Assembly: GCF_000829055.1 (NCBI RefSeq) | Contig: NZ_AP012544.1 | Location: 372,001-436,000, forward strand | DNA: 64,000 nt | Direction: 5' to 3' | From: Lacticaseibacillus casei DSM 20011 = JCM 1134 = ATCC 393 | GTDB taxonomy: Bacteria > Bacillota > Bacilli > Lactobacillales > Lactobacillaceae | Part shown: positions 5,790 to 14,979 of the stretch, piece after piece | How the letters are laid out: each line of letters begins with the position of its first letter | Numbering within the stretch: position 1 is the first letter of the stretch | Notes under the pieces: generated by a model | What the model was told of the DNA's origin: nothing | Databases searched by the model: none | The model's input: only the letters and a program-made list of their open reading frames with translations | Program-made: the position numbers and the translations under genes

Positions 5790-6938
5790 ATGCAATGGAC
5801 AGATGAACAAATCAGTGGCATTAGGAAGCTCGCCTCTGAAGGCTTTACCAGACGAGAAACAGCAGACAAGCTAGGGATTAGCTATGACGCGCTTCAAGGC
5901 AAAGCAAGACGACTTGGTATCGAATTTCAGAATCCAATGAAGAATGAATACGATTCAGACGGAACACAATCCAGCGAGACTATCCTGAAAGTCGTCAGGG
6001 GTCACAAAATGACGCCTAGAGAGGTTCTGGAAGCTCACGGGTACGATTACACCAAGTGGGAGCTTGTACGTGCCACAAGCAACTTCTGGAAGCAGACGCC
6101 TGAAGCAACGTTGTATCAAAGTAAGATACAAATCAGGCCACTGGTCGAGGCTGAACAATACGAATCATTGATGAATGACATCATCACACACAAGGAGCCG
6201 TATCAAGCTAAGGCTCCTATTTTTGTGGAATCAGATCGCTATCTTGTCATTCCTGCTTTCGATACACACTTCAATGGTCACACGTTTGATGTCTATGCGG
6301 AATCTCTGAAACGTCAGTTAGAAATCATTCAACGCGGCCACTACGCCAAAATATTGCTCATTCTGGGCGGTGATCTGGCTCACGTGGACAATATCAACTC
6401 GACCACGGCAAAAGGCACACAGCTCGAAACAACCGACTTAGGCGAGACTGTGAATGAAATGGAGCAATACTTCGAGACACTGATTGAAGCAATCATTAAG
6501 AACGCAAATGAGTGTGAGGTCATGTATTGTGCCGGAAATCATGATCCGTCAGTTGGATATATGTTTGCTCGTCTATTGAAACGTGCCTACAGCAACCAGA
6601 CAAATATCACATGGGATATATCACTAAAGCATTACAAAGGCGCAATGTTAGGCCGCAACTTCATTGGTGCCACTCATGGTGACAAGGGCAAGAACAATTA
6701 CCTTGCAAAATATCTTGATGAGTTCGGCTTCATGCTAGGAACAGCGCAGAACCGCGAGCTATTTACTGGCCACCTTCATTCAGAGATGAGCAAAGACCTA
6801 GGCGGATTCGTTCAGCGTCAAGTATCGACGAGAAAACCTCAGGATAAATGGACTGATGATATTGGCGTGGTTGCTCACAAAACGTTTGAGCTGGTCGAAT
6901 ATTCGGATCACAATACGACAGCGGTTTATTACGTTTAA
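5790..6938 (+). CDS. Phage metallophosphoesterase with N-terminal HTH
   Basis: 382 residues with GGAGG upstream. Residues 1-45 form a Trp-led helix-turn-helix (TRRETADKLGISYDALQGKARR). From about residue 150 the calcineurin-like fold motifs appear in order: FDTH (first metal ligands), GGDLAH, GNHDPS, THGDKG and GHLHSE, all with their metal-binding Asp/Asn/His residues. The enzyme would hydrolyse a phosphoester, perhaps on nucleic acid given the DNA-binding N-terminus. It lies between the late regulator and the packaging genes, where lactobacillus phages often carry extra genes. Substrate unknown. Confidence 0.88.
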   Translation: MQWTDEQISGIRKLASEGFTRRETADKLGISYDALQGKARRLGIEFQNPMKNEYDSDGTQSSETILKVVRGHKMTPREVLEAHGYDYTKWELVRATSNFWKQTPEATLYQSKIQIRPLVEAEQYESLMNDIITHKEPYQAKAPIFVESDRYLVIPAFDTHFNGHTFDVYAESLKRQLEIIQRGHYAKILLILGGDLAHVDNINSTTAKGTQLETTDLGETVNEMEQYFETLIEAIIKNANECEVMYCAGNHDPSVGYMFARLLKRAYSNQTNITWDISLKHYKGAMLGRNFIGATHGDKGKNNYLAKYLDEFGFMLGTAQNRELFTGHLHSEMSKDLGGFVQRQVSTRKPQDKWTDDIGVVAHKTFELVEYSDHNTTAVYYV

Positions 6939-6950
6939 GGGGTGATTATC

Positions 6951-7481
6951 ATGAGCGACAAGGAAACCTGGAAAAATGTTGTTGGATATGAGGGCTTGTA
7001 TCAGGTGTCAAGCCTAGGTCGAGTGAGGAGCTTGGAACACATAGACTCGAACGGGCACCCCGTAAAGGAAAGGGTACTCGCCAGCTTTCCAAATAGAAGC
7101 GGGTACCGCAAGGTCAATTTATATCGGGACAGAAACAGAAAGCAAGTGTCCATTCATCGCTTGGTAGCCGCAGCATTTTTAGACAATCCCGACAACTTGC
7201 CCGAAGTCAATCACATAGATGAAGACAAGTCAAACAATTCGGTATCTAATTTGGAGTATTGCACGGTGCTGTATAACAACACATATGGCACTCGCCTTGA
7301 ACGTGTGGCAAAAGCGCTTGAATGTCCAATCTGTGCAATTACTAGTTCAGGACAGCGGCGCTATTTCGACAGTGTGAACGAAGCCGCGAGAGTTCTCGGA
7401 CTAAAACGCCAAGGTATAACTAACTGTCTTCACGGCATGCGCAAGCACCATCACGGCTTTTCATTCATGTGGGCGGTGTAA
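6951..7481 (+). CDS. HNH homing-type endonuclease with NUMOD4 and NUMOD1
   Basis: 176 residues from ATG 6951 with AAGGGG 8 bases upstream. The order of modules is NUMOD4 (WKNVVGYEGLYQVSSLGRVRSL, residues 6-30), an HNH_3 core (HRLVAAAFL then NHIDEDKSNNSVSNLEYCT, about 67-105) and a NUMOD1 DNA-binding helix-turn-helix near the end (AARVLGLKRQGITNCLHG). Free-standing enzymes of this class cut intron-less or neighbouring phage DNA and spread themselves. It is probably a mobile insertion into the operon rather than a packaging factor. Confidence 0.93.
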   Translation: MSDKETWKNVVGYEGLYQVSSLGRVRSLEHIDSNGHPVKERVLASFPNRSGYRKVNLYRDRNRKQVSIHRLVAAAFLDNPDNLPEVNHIDEDKSNNSVSNLEYCTVLYNNTYGTRLERVAKALECPICAITSSGQRRYFDSVNEAARVLGLKRQGITNCLHGMRKHHHGFSFMWAV

Positions 7482-7483
7482 CT

Positions 7484-7804
7484 ATGTCAGGTATGAAACG
7501 CGTCGGTTACGGATATGTAAGCCACACAGAGCAAGCAATCATCGAAGAATTGTCTAGAGAAGAAAAGAAAATACAAGCAATCATCTACACGAAGCCGCAC
7601 TGTAAAAAGTGCTGGCGAACAGTATATAAGCTATCACGTGTCATGCCAGTGCAAACCATCACAGCAGACGAGTGTGACATTGAACGGTTCCGGAAACAAG
7701 GCTATCAATCGTTCCCAGTCGTAACAGTCTACAAGGCAGACGGCACACATGACGAATGGTGCGACATGCAGGTTGACAAGATCAAACAATACACGGAGGG
7801 ATAG
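7484..7804 (+). CDS. Glutaredoxin/NrdH-like thiol protein
   Basis: 106 residues from ATG 7484. A thioredoxin-fold start (IIYTKPHCKKCWRTVYKL) carries a CxxC pair as C-K-K-C, followed by the cis-Pro loop (GYQSFPVVTVYKADGTHDEW). The length and layout fit NrdH or glutaredoxin-like proteins that donate electrons to ribonucleotide reductase. No reductase gene is beside it, so the partner would be a host enzyme. The first 30 residues before the strand are an unusual extension. Confidence 0.75.
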   Translation: MSGMKRVGYGYVSHTEQAIIEELSREEKKIQAIIYTKPHCKKCWRTVYKLSRVMPVQTITADECDIERFRKQGYQSFPVVTVYKADGTHDEWCDMQVDKIKQYTEG

Positions 7805-7806
7805 AC

Positions 7807-8535
7807 ATGCTTAAAGTAGTGAAACGACCAAAGGAATACATTGCAATCAAGGTGCCGGAAGATTGCGAAGACGTAGGTAAGTTCGTCAGCAACGAGTTTA
7901 AAGAGAACGGTATCCCAATTAGAGTTAACGTTCGCTATGACAACCATGTCGTTACTACGTTTGGAGAAGGAAATGATCAGCGTTTTGTGAAACAAGGCGA
8001 TATGCTTGTAGCTGATTACAGTGAGCCGTTTGGATATGTGGTGCATGCAATGAGTCAGGAAGACTTCGACAAGAAATTCAAGCCGGTTGATGATCCAGTC
8101 AAAGGCTTTAGCACTACGATTAACGTTGATGCTAAGCCGATCTTAGATAGAGTTAAAGAGATTAAGGCTGAAATGTCTACCAAGATCGAATGCGTTAAGC
8201 TACCAGATCATGCAGGATTCAGCGAATCATTCATTGCAGAGCTAGACAAAGCGCTGAATGACTATCAGCAAAATCAGGAGCAGTCATCGCAGCACGCAAG
8301 CACTCCGCATGTTCGTATCGAATTAGATGACATTAATGATGTGCCAAATGTTTGGATTGATGGCAAACGTATAGGTAGCTTTCAAGATAACGGGCTAGTT
8401 CGTCTCGATCTCGAATGGAATGCTGACAAGGGACGCATCAAACCTAATCATTACTACATCGAATACCATAACGATGAAGACACAAGCCCATATCAGTACA
8501 CAGGTATTGGGCAAACAAATGAAACCGACGAATAG
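7807..8535 (+). CDS. Phage protein of unknown function
   Basis: 242 residues with GGAGGG before the ATG. The sequence appears to be two parts: a mixed alpha/beta N-terminal region to about residue 90 and a C-terminal beta-rich region from about 160 (VRIELDDINDVPNVWIDGKRIG) joined by a Gln/Ser linker (NQEQSSQHAS). The C-terminal part resembles small domains found in other phage proteins of unknown role. No catalytic motif. Confidence 0.65.
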   Translation: MLKVVKRPKEYIAIKVPEDCEDVGKFVSNEFKENGIPIRVNVRYDNHVVTTFGEGNDQRFVKQGDMLVADYSEPFGYVVHAMSQEDFDKKFKPVDDPVKGFSTTINVDAKPILDRVKEIKAEMSTKIECVKLPDHAGFSESFIAELDKALNDYQQNQEQSSQHASTPHVRIELDDINDVPNVWIDGKRIGSFQDNGLVRLDLEWNADKGRIKPNHYYIEYHNDEDTSPYQYTGIGQTNETDE

Positions 8536-8566
8536 TTCCGCATATCAAGATTGGAGGAAGAATAGC

Positions 8567-8731
8567 ATGTGCAATTTCCTATTACTGCTCACACTAATAT
8601 TCGTGCTGGCCAAACTGTTCGGTTTGATCGCATGGAGTTGGCTGCTAGTATTCGCGCCACTAATAGTGATGATTGCTTTGCTGGCGTTGTTTATCTTATT
8701 TGGGATCATCATTAGATTGCATGAGGACTAG
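8567..8731 (+). CDS. Small membrane protein
   Basis: 54 residues from ATG 8567, chosen because GGAGGA lies 8 bases upstream; the longer frame to the left overlaps the previous gene out of frame. Two hydrophobic segments (FLLLLTLIFVLAKLFGLIAW and LLVFAPLIVMIALLALFIL) fill almost the whole protein. Function unknown. Confidence 0.65.
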   Translation: MCNFLLLLTLIFVLAKLFGLIAWSWLLVFAPLIVMIALLALFILFGIIIRLHED

Positions 8732-8734
8732 CAC

Positions 8735-9229
8735 ATGCGTGTGAAGGTATGCCGCAAGGCTGGATGCAACAATGTAATCCCGTATGATCAAGCAAACCCA
8801 TACTGCGCTAAGCACGCATTCCTGTATAAGCCTAACTATGCTGATGTCGCAAAGCGCGTTAAACGTGACACATCGTACTACGACAAGTACAAGCGCGACA
8901 AAGAGTCTGCTGCATTCTATAAGTCTAAGATATGGGAACACACCGCACGTGATGCCAAAGCTCATGCCTACTTCACTTGCGCGTGCTGTGGCAAGACCTA
9001 TGACAAGCCTGGCTATCTAGTCACTGATCACATCGTGCCTTTGAGAGTTGACAGAAGCAAGTGCTTAGACCATTACAACCTATGGGTGCTGTGCAAAGGC
9101 TGTCACTATTGGAAGACACAGCTTGAGGACAAGATATATAAATCACAATCACGAATAGAGAATCTTGACACTGCGACAAAATGGACACGAGAAAAAATAT
9201 CAGCATGGATTCTCGCTCACAAAAAATAA
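8735..9229 (+). CDS. Phage HNH endonuclease next to terminase
   Basis: 164 residues. Zn-binding Cys pairs (CRKAGCNN, CAKH, CACCGK, CKGCHYW) frame the HNH core TDHIVPLRVD with the catalytic His and the later Asn/His. HNH proteins encoded directly upstream of terS in cos-type siphophages cooperate with the terminase to cut DNA at cos (established for HK97 gp74-like proteins). Its position 140 bp before terS with the GC-rich cos-like region between supports that role here. Confidence 0.93.
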   Translation: MRVKVCRKAGCNNVIPYDQANPYCAKHAFLYKPNYADVAKRVKRDTSYYDKYKRDKESAAFYKSKIWEHTARDAKAHAYFTCACCGKTYDKPGYLVTDHIVPLRVDRSKCLDHYNLWVLCKGCHYWKTQLEDKIYKSQSRIENLDTATKWTREKISAWILAHKK

Positions 9230-9345
9230 CGGGGGCCCCTATGTAGGTCGCAGGGGACCTCACACACCAGTGTCCATTTGCCGCAAAACCGATTTTTGAA
9301 AAATTTCGACTTTTTAGACTCGAACCCCAATAAACAGCGGTTTCT
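9230..9345. other. Probable cos region
   Basis: A 130-bp non-coding stretch between the HNH nuclease and terS begins with GC-rich DNA (GGGGGCCCC at 9231-9239, then AGGTC...GACCT arms at 9246-9261) and continues into A/T-rich DNA. In cos phages with this HNH-terS-terL order the cohesive-end site lies here. The exact nick positions cannot be read from sequence. Confidence 0.45.
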
Positions 9346-9368
9346 GATGCTGAAAGGAGGTGTGTTTT

Positions 9369-9836
9369 TTGCCTGAAAATCAACCAAAATTGACAGTATT
9401 GCACTCAAAAAGTTCAAATACCGTGACAGCTGATGACGATGATCTTAAGGAGATCCAGAACACACCGCCAGCTCATCTTGATGATGAAGCATCGCGTCTT
9501 TGGAAGGCGATTGTTCCAGAAATAAAGAAAATTGGCTATCTTAAAAAGATAGATCAGCCAGCGCTTGAATTGTATTGCCGTTATTACTCTATTTACATTA
9601 AATCTGAGCAGCTAATCGAAAAACAAGGGCTGTGGATTTATGACAACGACGATGTTGCGGTGAAGCGCTCTCCGGGAGCTGTTCAAATGGACTCTTGTGT
9701 GAAGAACATGAAGTCGTTAGGGCATGATTTAGGTCTTACATTTGACTCTGGACTACGCCAGATCACTGTTGAAGAACCAGAAAAGCCTAAGAAAAACAGT
9801 CCGTTGAAGGAGGTTGGCTTTGGTGCAGACGTTTGA
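9369..9836 (+). CDS. terS: Terminase small subunit, P27 family
   Basis: 155 residues. TTG 9369 is chosen because AAAGGAGG ends 8 bases upstream; a GTG at 9360 lies on the ribosome site. The central block (HLDDEASRLWKAIVPEIKK, then LELYCRYYSIYIK) is characteristic of P27-type small terminases (PF05119), which bind the packaging site and load the large subunit. Follows the probable cos and overlaps the large subunit start. Confidence 0.9.
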   Translation: MPENQPKLTVLHSKSSNTVTADDDDLKEIQNTPPAHLDDEASRLWKAIVPEIKKIGYLKKIDQPALELYCRYYSIYIKSEQLIEKQGLWIYDNDDVAVKRSPGAVQMDSCVKNMKSLGHDLGLTFDSGLRQITVEEPEKPKKNSPLKEVGFGADV

Positions 9837-11712
9837 TTTTACCGGTGTGCAAGATATTCGCGGTTACGTAAAGCCGTACCAATCAGATTACCAAGGACTG
9901 TTTGATAAGTACCACGATCCAGGAACAAGATACGCTTATGATGTGATGTTCACCAATAAGTACATGACTGGTAGAGACGTTCAGCTGGCATGTATTCGGC
10001 ACTTAAACGATTTGCTTAGAATTGGCAATGATGATTTCCCCTACCAATACAACTCAGACATGGTCAATGCAATTGAATACTTTTCGCGACTGCTGCCAAA
10101 TCCAGACGACACCTCAAAGAAAATTCAACCATTCAAATGGCAATCATTCATTCTTGATAGCTTGATTGGTTGGCGGACCATTGACAACGGTACTCGATTC
10201 ACAACTTCCAACATATCTATTGCTCGGCAGCAAGGCAAAACTTGGCTAGCATCAATTCTAATTAACTTTTATTACTTTGTAGTCTGCTGGAATGCGACAT
10301 CACAGGACTTGCTAGTGGCCAGCTACGATAGCGAACATGCAACCAAGCTGTTCAATGACGTGTCTTTGCAGGCGAAGACAATTTTATCCTTGCCGGACTT
10401 TGCGGATGACGCTAGAGAACGAGGCGTGGAAGCTCAAACCACGCAAGTTATTGCCAAAAACACTAAGAATACGATCCGAAAAGGCACCTCACAGGGCGGT
10501 GGATTCGATAGTTTTCATAATGCAATCGCCGTTTATGATGAAATTGGTAACTTGAGGCCAGCGCTGAATGAGACCTTAAAGCAGATTACATCCGGCCAAA
10601 ACGGTATTAAGAACCGAATGTTTGTCAAGATTTCAACAGCTTACCCTGATATCAAGGTCAAGTTTAAGAATGATGAAGACGTAACTAGGGCAGCCATTGA
10701 GCATGACGCCGTTCGAGACGCTGACAATGTATTCCAAGTAATTTATGCTCAGGACTCGGAGGATGAGGTATTTGAACCCGAAACATGGGCAAAATCTAAT
10801 CCTAATCTGCTTGAACTGCAAAAGAGCAAACGTGACAACCTTCAAAAGGCACTTAATCAAGACCGCAACGACAACGAGCGTGAGGGAACACTTGAAACTT
10901 TCGTAAATAAGTCATTAAACCTGTGGAGCCGGCGCTTTCAGAACAGCTATTTGTCCCTAGACAACATTCAGCGCAGTATTATCGACCATTTTGATGTGAA
11001 TGGACGTGATGTGTTCATCGGATTTGACGGGTCGCAGACCAATGACAATACGTCTTTCGGCTTCATTTATCCGTACACTGATCATGACAAACACATGTTC
11101 CATGTTCAGCAGCACAGCTTTATTCCCTTCGCACAGGCAAAAACCATTGAAGCCAAGTCGAAACAGGACGGATTAGATTACCTTAAATTGCAAGATGAAG
11201 GCTTCGTTGACATCACCAATCTTGCATCAGGCGTAATCAACACCGAACAGGTTTACCAGTGGTTGGTTGATTATGTTAATCAACATCGGCTCAAAGTAAA
11301 ATTCATTATTGCAGATCCAAACCATGGCGAATGGCTAGAAAAGAAACTGGAACATTATCAGCCGCAGTGGCAATGGTTTCCTTTGCCTCCTACCTCGTTC
11401 AAGCTGAATGAACCTACCAAGGATTTTCAAAATCTGTTTATCAATGGGAATATCACAATGCTGAACGATCCGCTGCTGATTGATGGGCTGAACAACGCTG
11501 TGTTGGTAGAAGATCGCGGCGGTTCAGTCAAGATTGACCGTCAAAATCGCACGAGTGATCATATTGATACGACTGATGCGCTTATTAATGCCCATGCGCA
11601 GGCAAAGTTCTATTTTGAAAACTATCATGATGAGGGATATAACCCGTTGAATGATTTGGACACGCAGGGAAAACGTGACTTTTTCAAGGCAATGTTTGGA
11701 GGTGGTAAATAA
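9823..11712 (+). CDS. terL: Terminase large subunit
   Basis: 629 residues from GTG 9823, 9 bases after AAGGAGG; TTG 9820 is possible. It is the packaging motor ATPase and headful/cos nuclease. Walker A region is the atypical RQQGKTWLAS near residue 138, Walker B AVYDEIGN near 240, and the RNase H-like nuclease half has FIGFDGSQTND, IIADPNHG and a final TDALINAHAQ with the expected metal-binding acidic residues. Length is within family range. Overlaps terS by 14 bp and ends in the ATG-overlap of the next small gene. Confidence 0.95.
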   Translation: MQTFDFTGVQDIRGYVKPYQSDYQGLFDKYHDPGTRYAYDVMFTNKYMTGRDVQLACIRHLNDLLRIGNDDFPYQYNSDMVNAIEYFSRLLPNPDDTSKKIQPFKWQSFILDSLIGWRTIDNGTRFTTSNISIARQQGKTWLASILINFYYFVVCWNATSQDLLVASYDSEHATKLFNDVSLQAKTILSLPDFADDARERGVEAQTTQVIAKNTKNTIRKGTSQGGGFDSFHNAIAVYDEIGNLRPALNETLKQITSGQNGIKNRMFVKISTAYPDIKVKFKNDEDVTRAAIEHDAVRDADNVFQVIYAQDSEDEVFEPETWAKSNPNLLELQKSKRDNLQKALNQDRNDNEREGTLETFVNKSLNLWSRRFQNSYLSLDNIQRSIIDHFDVNGRDVFIGFDGSQTNDNTSFGFIYPYTDHDKHMFHVQQHSFIPFAQAKTIEAKSKQDGLDYLKLQDEGFVDITNLASGVINTEQVYQWLVDYVNQHRLKVKFIIADPNHGEWLEKKLEHYQPQWQWFPLPPTSFKLNEPTKDFQNLFINGNITMLNDPLLIDGLNNAVLVEDRGGSVKIDRQNRTSDHIDTTDALINAHAQAKFYFENYHDEGYNPLNDLDTQGKRDFFKAMFGGGK

Positions 11713-11885
11713 TGGCAAAGATTATTGGCAATTTGTTTAGCAATTGGGGCACAGTGATGATCTTCATCGCTGGCTTGGCACTGATTGCGGTGGCGGCATT
11801 CACCTTCAATGTTGTTATTGGTTATCTAGTCTCGGGCTTTGAGCTGTGTTTAGTTGCCTATATTCTGGACAAAGAAAGGGGGTGA
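11712..11885 (+). CDS. Small membrane protein between terL and portal (DUF1056-like)
   Basis: 57 residues from ATG 11712, which overlaps the terL stop. Two hydrophobic segments (MIFIAGLALIAVAAFTFNVV and VIGYLVSGFELCLVAYIL). A protein of this size and topology lies at the same place in many Lactobacillus phages and is grouped as DUF1056. Its role in head formation is not known. Its last codons contain AAAGGGGGTGA, which serves as the ribosome site for the portal gene. Confidence 0.7.
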   Translation: MAKIIGNLFSNWGTVMIFIAGLALIAVAAFTFNVVIGYLVSGFELCLVAYILDKERG

Positions 11886-11891
11886 AGTTAA

Positions 11892-13049
11892 ATGGGACTT
11901 CTGACCCCTAGAAATTTCAACAAGCGTAAAGCCAAAAACATGGTTTATCCGAGTAATCCTGCTTTTTTCACGACCACGGTTGGCGGCATGCAGCTGTCTT
12001 ATGTTTCAGCGCTATCTGCTCTGCAGAACACTAATGTTTATAGTGTGATCAACCGTATTGCTAGCGATGTTGCCTCGGCACACTTCAAAACTGAAAATAC
12101 CGCAACATTGAACCGACTTGAGAGCCCTAGCAGCTTGATAGGCCGGTTTTCTTTTTGGCAAGGTGCGTTGATGCAGCTGTGTTTGTCAGGCAACGACTAT
12201 ATCCCGTTAGTTGGGCAGAATCTGGAGCATATTCCTAACTCTGACGTCCAAATTAACTATTTACCAGGCAATATGGGCATTGTTTATACGGTTTTGGAGA
12301 GCAATGATCGTCCTCAAATGGTGCTTAGGCAAGACCAAATGCTGCATTTTAGGCTCATGCCAGACCCACAATATCGGTATTTAATTGGTCGTTCGCCTTT
12401 AGAAAGCTTACAAAACGCCCTTAATTTGGACGATAAAGCCTCGAAAAGTAACATGAGCGCTATGGAAAACCAGATTAATCCTGCCGGAAAGCTTACAATC
12501 AGCAACTATTTAAGCGATGGTAAAGACTTAGAATCGGCACGTGAAGAGTTCGAGAAGGCAAATACCGGTGATAACTCCGGTCGCTTGATGGTTTTACCCG
12601 ATGGGTTCGATTACACCCAGCTTGAAATGAAGACGGATGTATTTAAGGCCTTGGCTGACAATTCAGCATACTCTGCTGATCAAATCTCCAAGGCCTTTGG
12701 TGTACCCAGCGACATTTTGGGTGGTGGCACATCGACTGAAAGCCAACATTCCAACATTGACCAGATCAAGGCAACATATCTGGCGAACTTAAACTCATAT
12801 GTTAATCCAATCGTGGATGAGTTGCGTTTGAAGATGAACGCGCCTGACCTCGAATTGGATATCAAAGATATGTTGGATGTTGATGATTCGGCACTTATCA
12901 ACCAGGTATCAAATCTTGCTAAGTCTGGGGTGCTAGGTGCAGAACAGGCACAATTTATACTCACCAGATCTGGTTTTTTGCCAGATAACTTGCCGGAGTT
13001 CAAACCACTTACTACACAAGTGAAGGGAGGTGATGAAGGTGACAATTAA
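11892..13049 (+). CDS. Portal protein, HK97 family
   Basis: 385 residues. The dodecameric portal forms the DNA channel and connects head and tail. N-terminal NVYSVINRIASDVASAHF and the later DQMLHFRLMPDPQYRYLIG and DKASKSNMSAM blocks with AFGVPSDILGGG are typical of HK97-type portals. The length is average for the family. Ends overlapping the protease gene. Confidence 0.93.
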   Translation: MGLLTPRNFNKRKAKNMVYPSNPAFFTTTVGGMQLSYVSALSALQNTNVYSVINRIASDVASAHFKTENTATLNRLESPSSLIGRFSFWQGALMQLCLSGNDYIPLVGQNLEHIPNSDVQINYLPGNMGIVYTVLESNDRPQMVLRQDQMLHFRLMPDPQYRYLIGRSPLESLQNALNLDDKASKSNMSAMENQINPAGKLTISNYLSDGKDLESAREEFEKANTGDNSGRLMVLPDGFDYTQLEMKTDVFKALADNSAYSADQISKAFGVPSDILGGGTSTESQHSNIDQIKATYLANLNSYVNPIVDELRLKMNAPDLELDIKDMLDVDDSALINQVSNLAKSGVLGAEQAQFILTRSGFLPDNLPEFKPLTTQVKGGDEGDN

Positions 13050-13725
13050 GATTAACGGTGCAATTACTAATGACGATGATGCTCCGATTTATCGCGATTG
13101 GTTTGGACAAGCAGTTGTTTCGCCGTCTGATGTGATTGGGTCTCTGCCAGCAGACGGCTCCGATGTCACGCTTGAAATTACATCAAATGGTGGTGAGGTA
13201 GATCCAGCAACGGAAATTTGCAATGCTTTGCGTAGCTATCAAGGAAATGTGACAGCAAAGGTGATGTCAAATGCGTATTCTGCTGCAACAATTGTTGCTA
13301 TGGGTGCCAATAAAGTTCAGATGGCGCCCGGTGCTAAGATGATGATTCATCGAGCATCAAGTGATGCTAGTGGTAATTCGCACGAGATGGATGCGGCTTC
13401 TGGCATGCTGCAAACTACTGATAGCGCAATTGCAAGCCTGTACTCTGCAAAGACTGGGAAACCTGCCGATGACTTTTTAGCATTGATGGATAAAGAAACT
13501 TGGCTAGACGCTGATCAAGCAATTGAGCTTGGTCTTGCAGATGAAAAGCTAGACTTCGATACGCCAATTGTAAACGCTGTGGGTCCAATTATTCCACATC
13601 ACGCAGTTCAACTAATTAAGAATATGAAAGATGAAAATGAAAAGCTACGTAGTCAACTTCCAAAGCAGAATGATCTGCTAAACCAGAAGCTGGCTATTTT
13701 TTATGACAAAAAGGAGGTCCAATAA
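13039..13725 (+). CDS. ClpP-type prohead maturation protease
   Basis: 228 residues from GTG 13039, 8 bases after AGGGAGG; ATG 13033 is too close to it. It is an S14 serine protease that trims capsid protein during head maturation. Substrate-binding ITSNGGEV, nucleophile Ser in NAYSAATIVA (about residue 90) and catalytic His in KMMIHRASS follow the ClpP order; the Asp is in the later DADQAIELGLAD block. Located between portal and capsid as usual. Confidence 0.93.
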   Translation: MTIKINGAITNDDDAPIYRDWFGQAVVSPSDVIGSLPADGSDVTLEITSNGGEVDPATEICNALRSYQGNVTAKVMSNAYSAATIVAMGANKVQMAPGAKMMIHRASSDASGNSHEMDAASGMLQTTDSAIASLYSAKTGKPADDFLALMDKETWLDADQAIELGLADEKLDFDTPIVNAVGPIIPHHAVQLIKNMKDENEKLRSQLPKQNDLLNQKLAIFYDKKEVQ

Positions 13726-14909
13726 TGGACAAATTACAAACGCTTTTTAATGAAGTCAGTGCCAAGTGTGCCGACCTAAACGCTCAGCTAAACGCAAAAT
13801 TACAAGATGAAAACGCATCTGTTGACGATTTTCAAAAGATCAAGGATGACTTGACCGCTGCCAAAGCGCGCCGGGACGCTATCAACGACCAGATCAAAGA
13901 CCTTGAAGCTGAAAACAAGGCTAATTCTGATCCTGACAAGCCAGTGGATAACGCTCAACCGAATGGTACCGACTTAAAGAAAAAGCCAATTGACGCCAAG
14001 AAGAAAGCTATCAACGACTTTATCCATAGCCATGGCAAGGTGATTGATAATGCAGCTGGGCACGTCACTTCGACCGAAGCAGGCGTGCTGATTCCGGAAG
14101 AAATTATTTATGACCCTACCGCAGAAGTAAATTCGGTTGTGGATTTGTCCACCTTGGTTACCAAGACGCCGGTTACTACTCCTAAGGGCACATACCCGAT
14201 TTTGAAGCGGGCGACTGATCGTTTTTCTAGTGTGGCAGAGCTGGCTGAGAATCCGGCGCTTGCTGAGCCTGAATTTGAACAGGTGGACTGGTCAGTTAGC
14301 ACGTATCGTGGCGCAATTCCTCTTTCCGAAGAAGCTATTGCTGATTCAGCAGTAGACTTGACCTCACTTGTTGGCCAGTCTATCAACGAAAAGTCCGTCA
14401 ATACCTACAACGCGATGATTGCACCGGTGCTGCAGTCGTTCACGGCCAAGGCTACAACCACTGATACTCTTGTAGATAGTCTTAAGCACATCCTGAACGT
14501 TGATCTTGATCCAGCGTACAGTCGTGCACTGGTTGTTACTCAGTCCTTGTTCAATACGCTGGACACCTTAAAGGACAAGAACGGCCGCTACTTGCTTCAT
14601 GACGCCTCCGATTCTATTACTGACGGTACTGCAAAGGGAACGGTTCTTGGCGTTCCCGTCTATGTTGTTGGTGACGCTCTTCTCGGCTCTGCTGCAGGTG
14701 ATCAAAAAGCATTCGTTGGTGATCTGAAGCGTGGTGTCCTGTTTGCTGACCGCCAGCAAGTCACTCTGGCATGGGAGGACAGCAAGATTTATGGGCGTTA
14801 TCTCGGTGCCGCGTTCCGATTTGGCGTCAAACAGGCCGATAGCAATGCCGGATATTTTGTAACCAACACAGATGCTGCATCCGGTTCAACTTCAGGTACT
14901 GGTAAGTAA
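13725..14909 (+). CDS. Major capsid protein, HK97 fold
   Basis: 394 residues. Residues 1-75 are a charged coiled-coil delta domain that acts as an internal scaffold and is probably removed by the neighbouring protease; the mature protein likely begins somewhere before residue 110 (VTSTEAGVLIPEEI). The rest carries the HK97 pattern of alternating strands (STLVTKTPVTTPKGTYPI, VYVVGDALLG, GVLFADRQQVTLAWEDSK). GGAGG precedes the ATG. The cleavage point cannot be read directly. Confidence 0.95.
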   Translation: MDKLQTLFNEVSAKCADLNAQLNAKLQDENASVDDFQKIKDDLTAAKARRDAINDQIKDLEAENKANSDPDKPVDNAQPNGTDLKKKPIDAKKKAINDFIHSHGKVIDNAAGHVTSTEAGVLIPEEIIYDPTAEVNSVVDLSTLVTKTPVTTPKGTYPILKRATDRFSSVAELAENPALAEPEFEQVDWSVSTYRGAIPLSEEAIADSAVDLTSLVGQSINEKSVNTYNAMIAPVLQSFTAKATTTDTLVDSLKHILNVDLDPAYSRALVVTQSLFNTLDTLKDKNGRYLLHDASDSITDGTAKGTVLGVPVYVVGDALLGSAAGDQKAFVGDLKRGVLFADRQQVTLAWEDSKIYGRYLGAAFRFGVKQADSNAGYFVTNTDAASGSTSGTGK

Positions 14910-14979
14910 TACGATTTCAGTCGCCTAAGAAATAAACAATTCGCCGATATGACGGGCGGCTGCTGAAGGAGGGCTGAAT

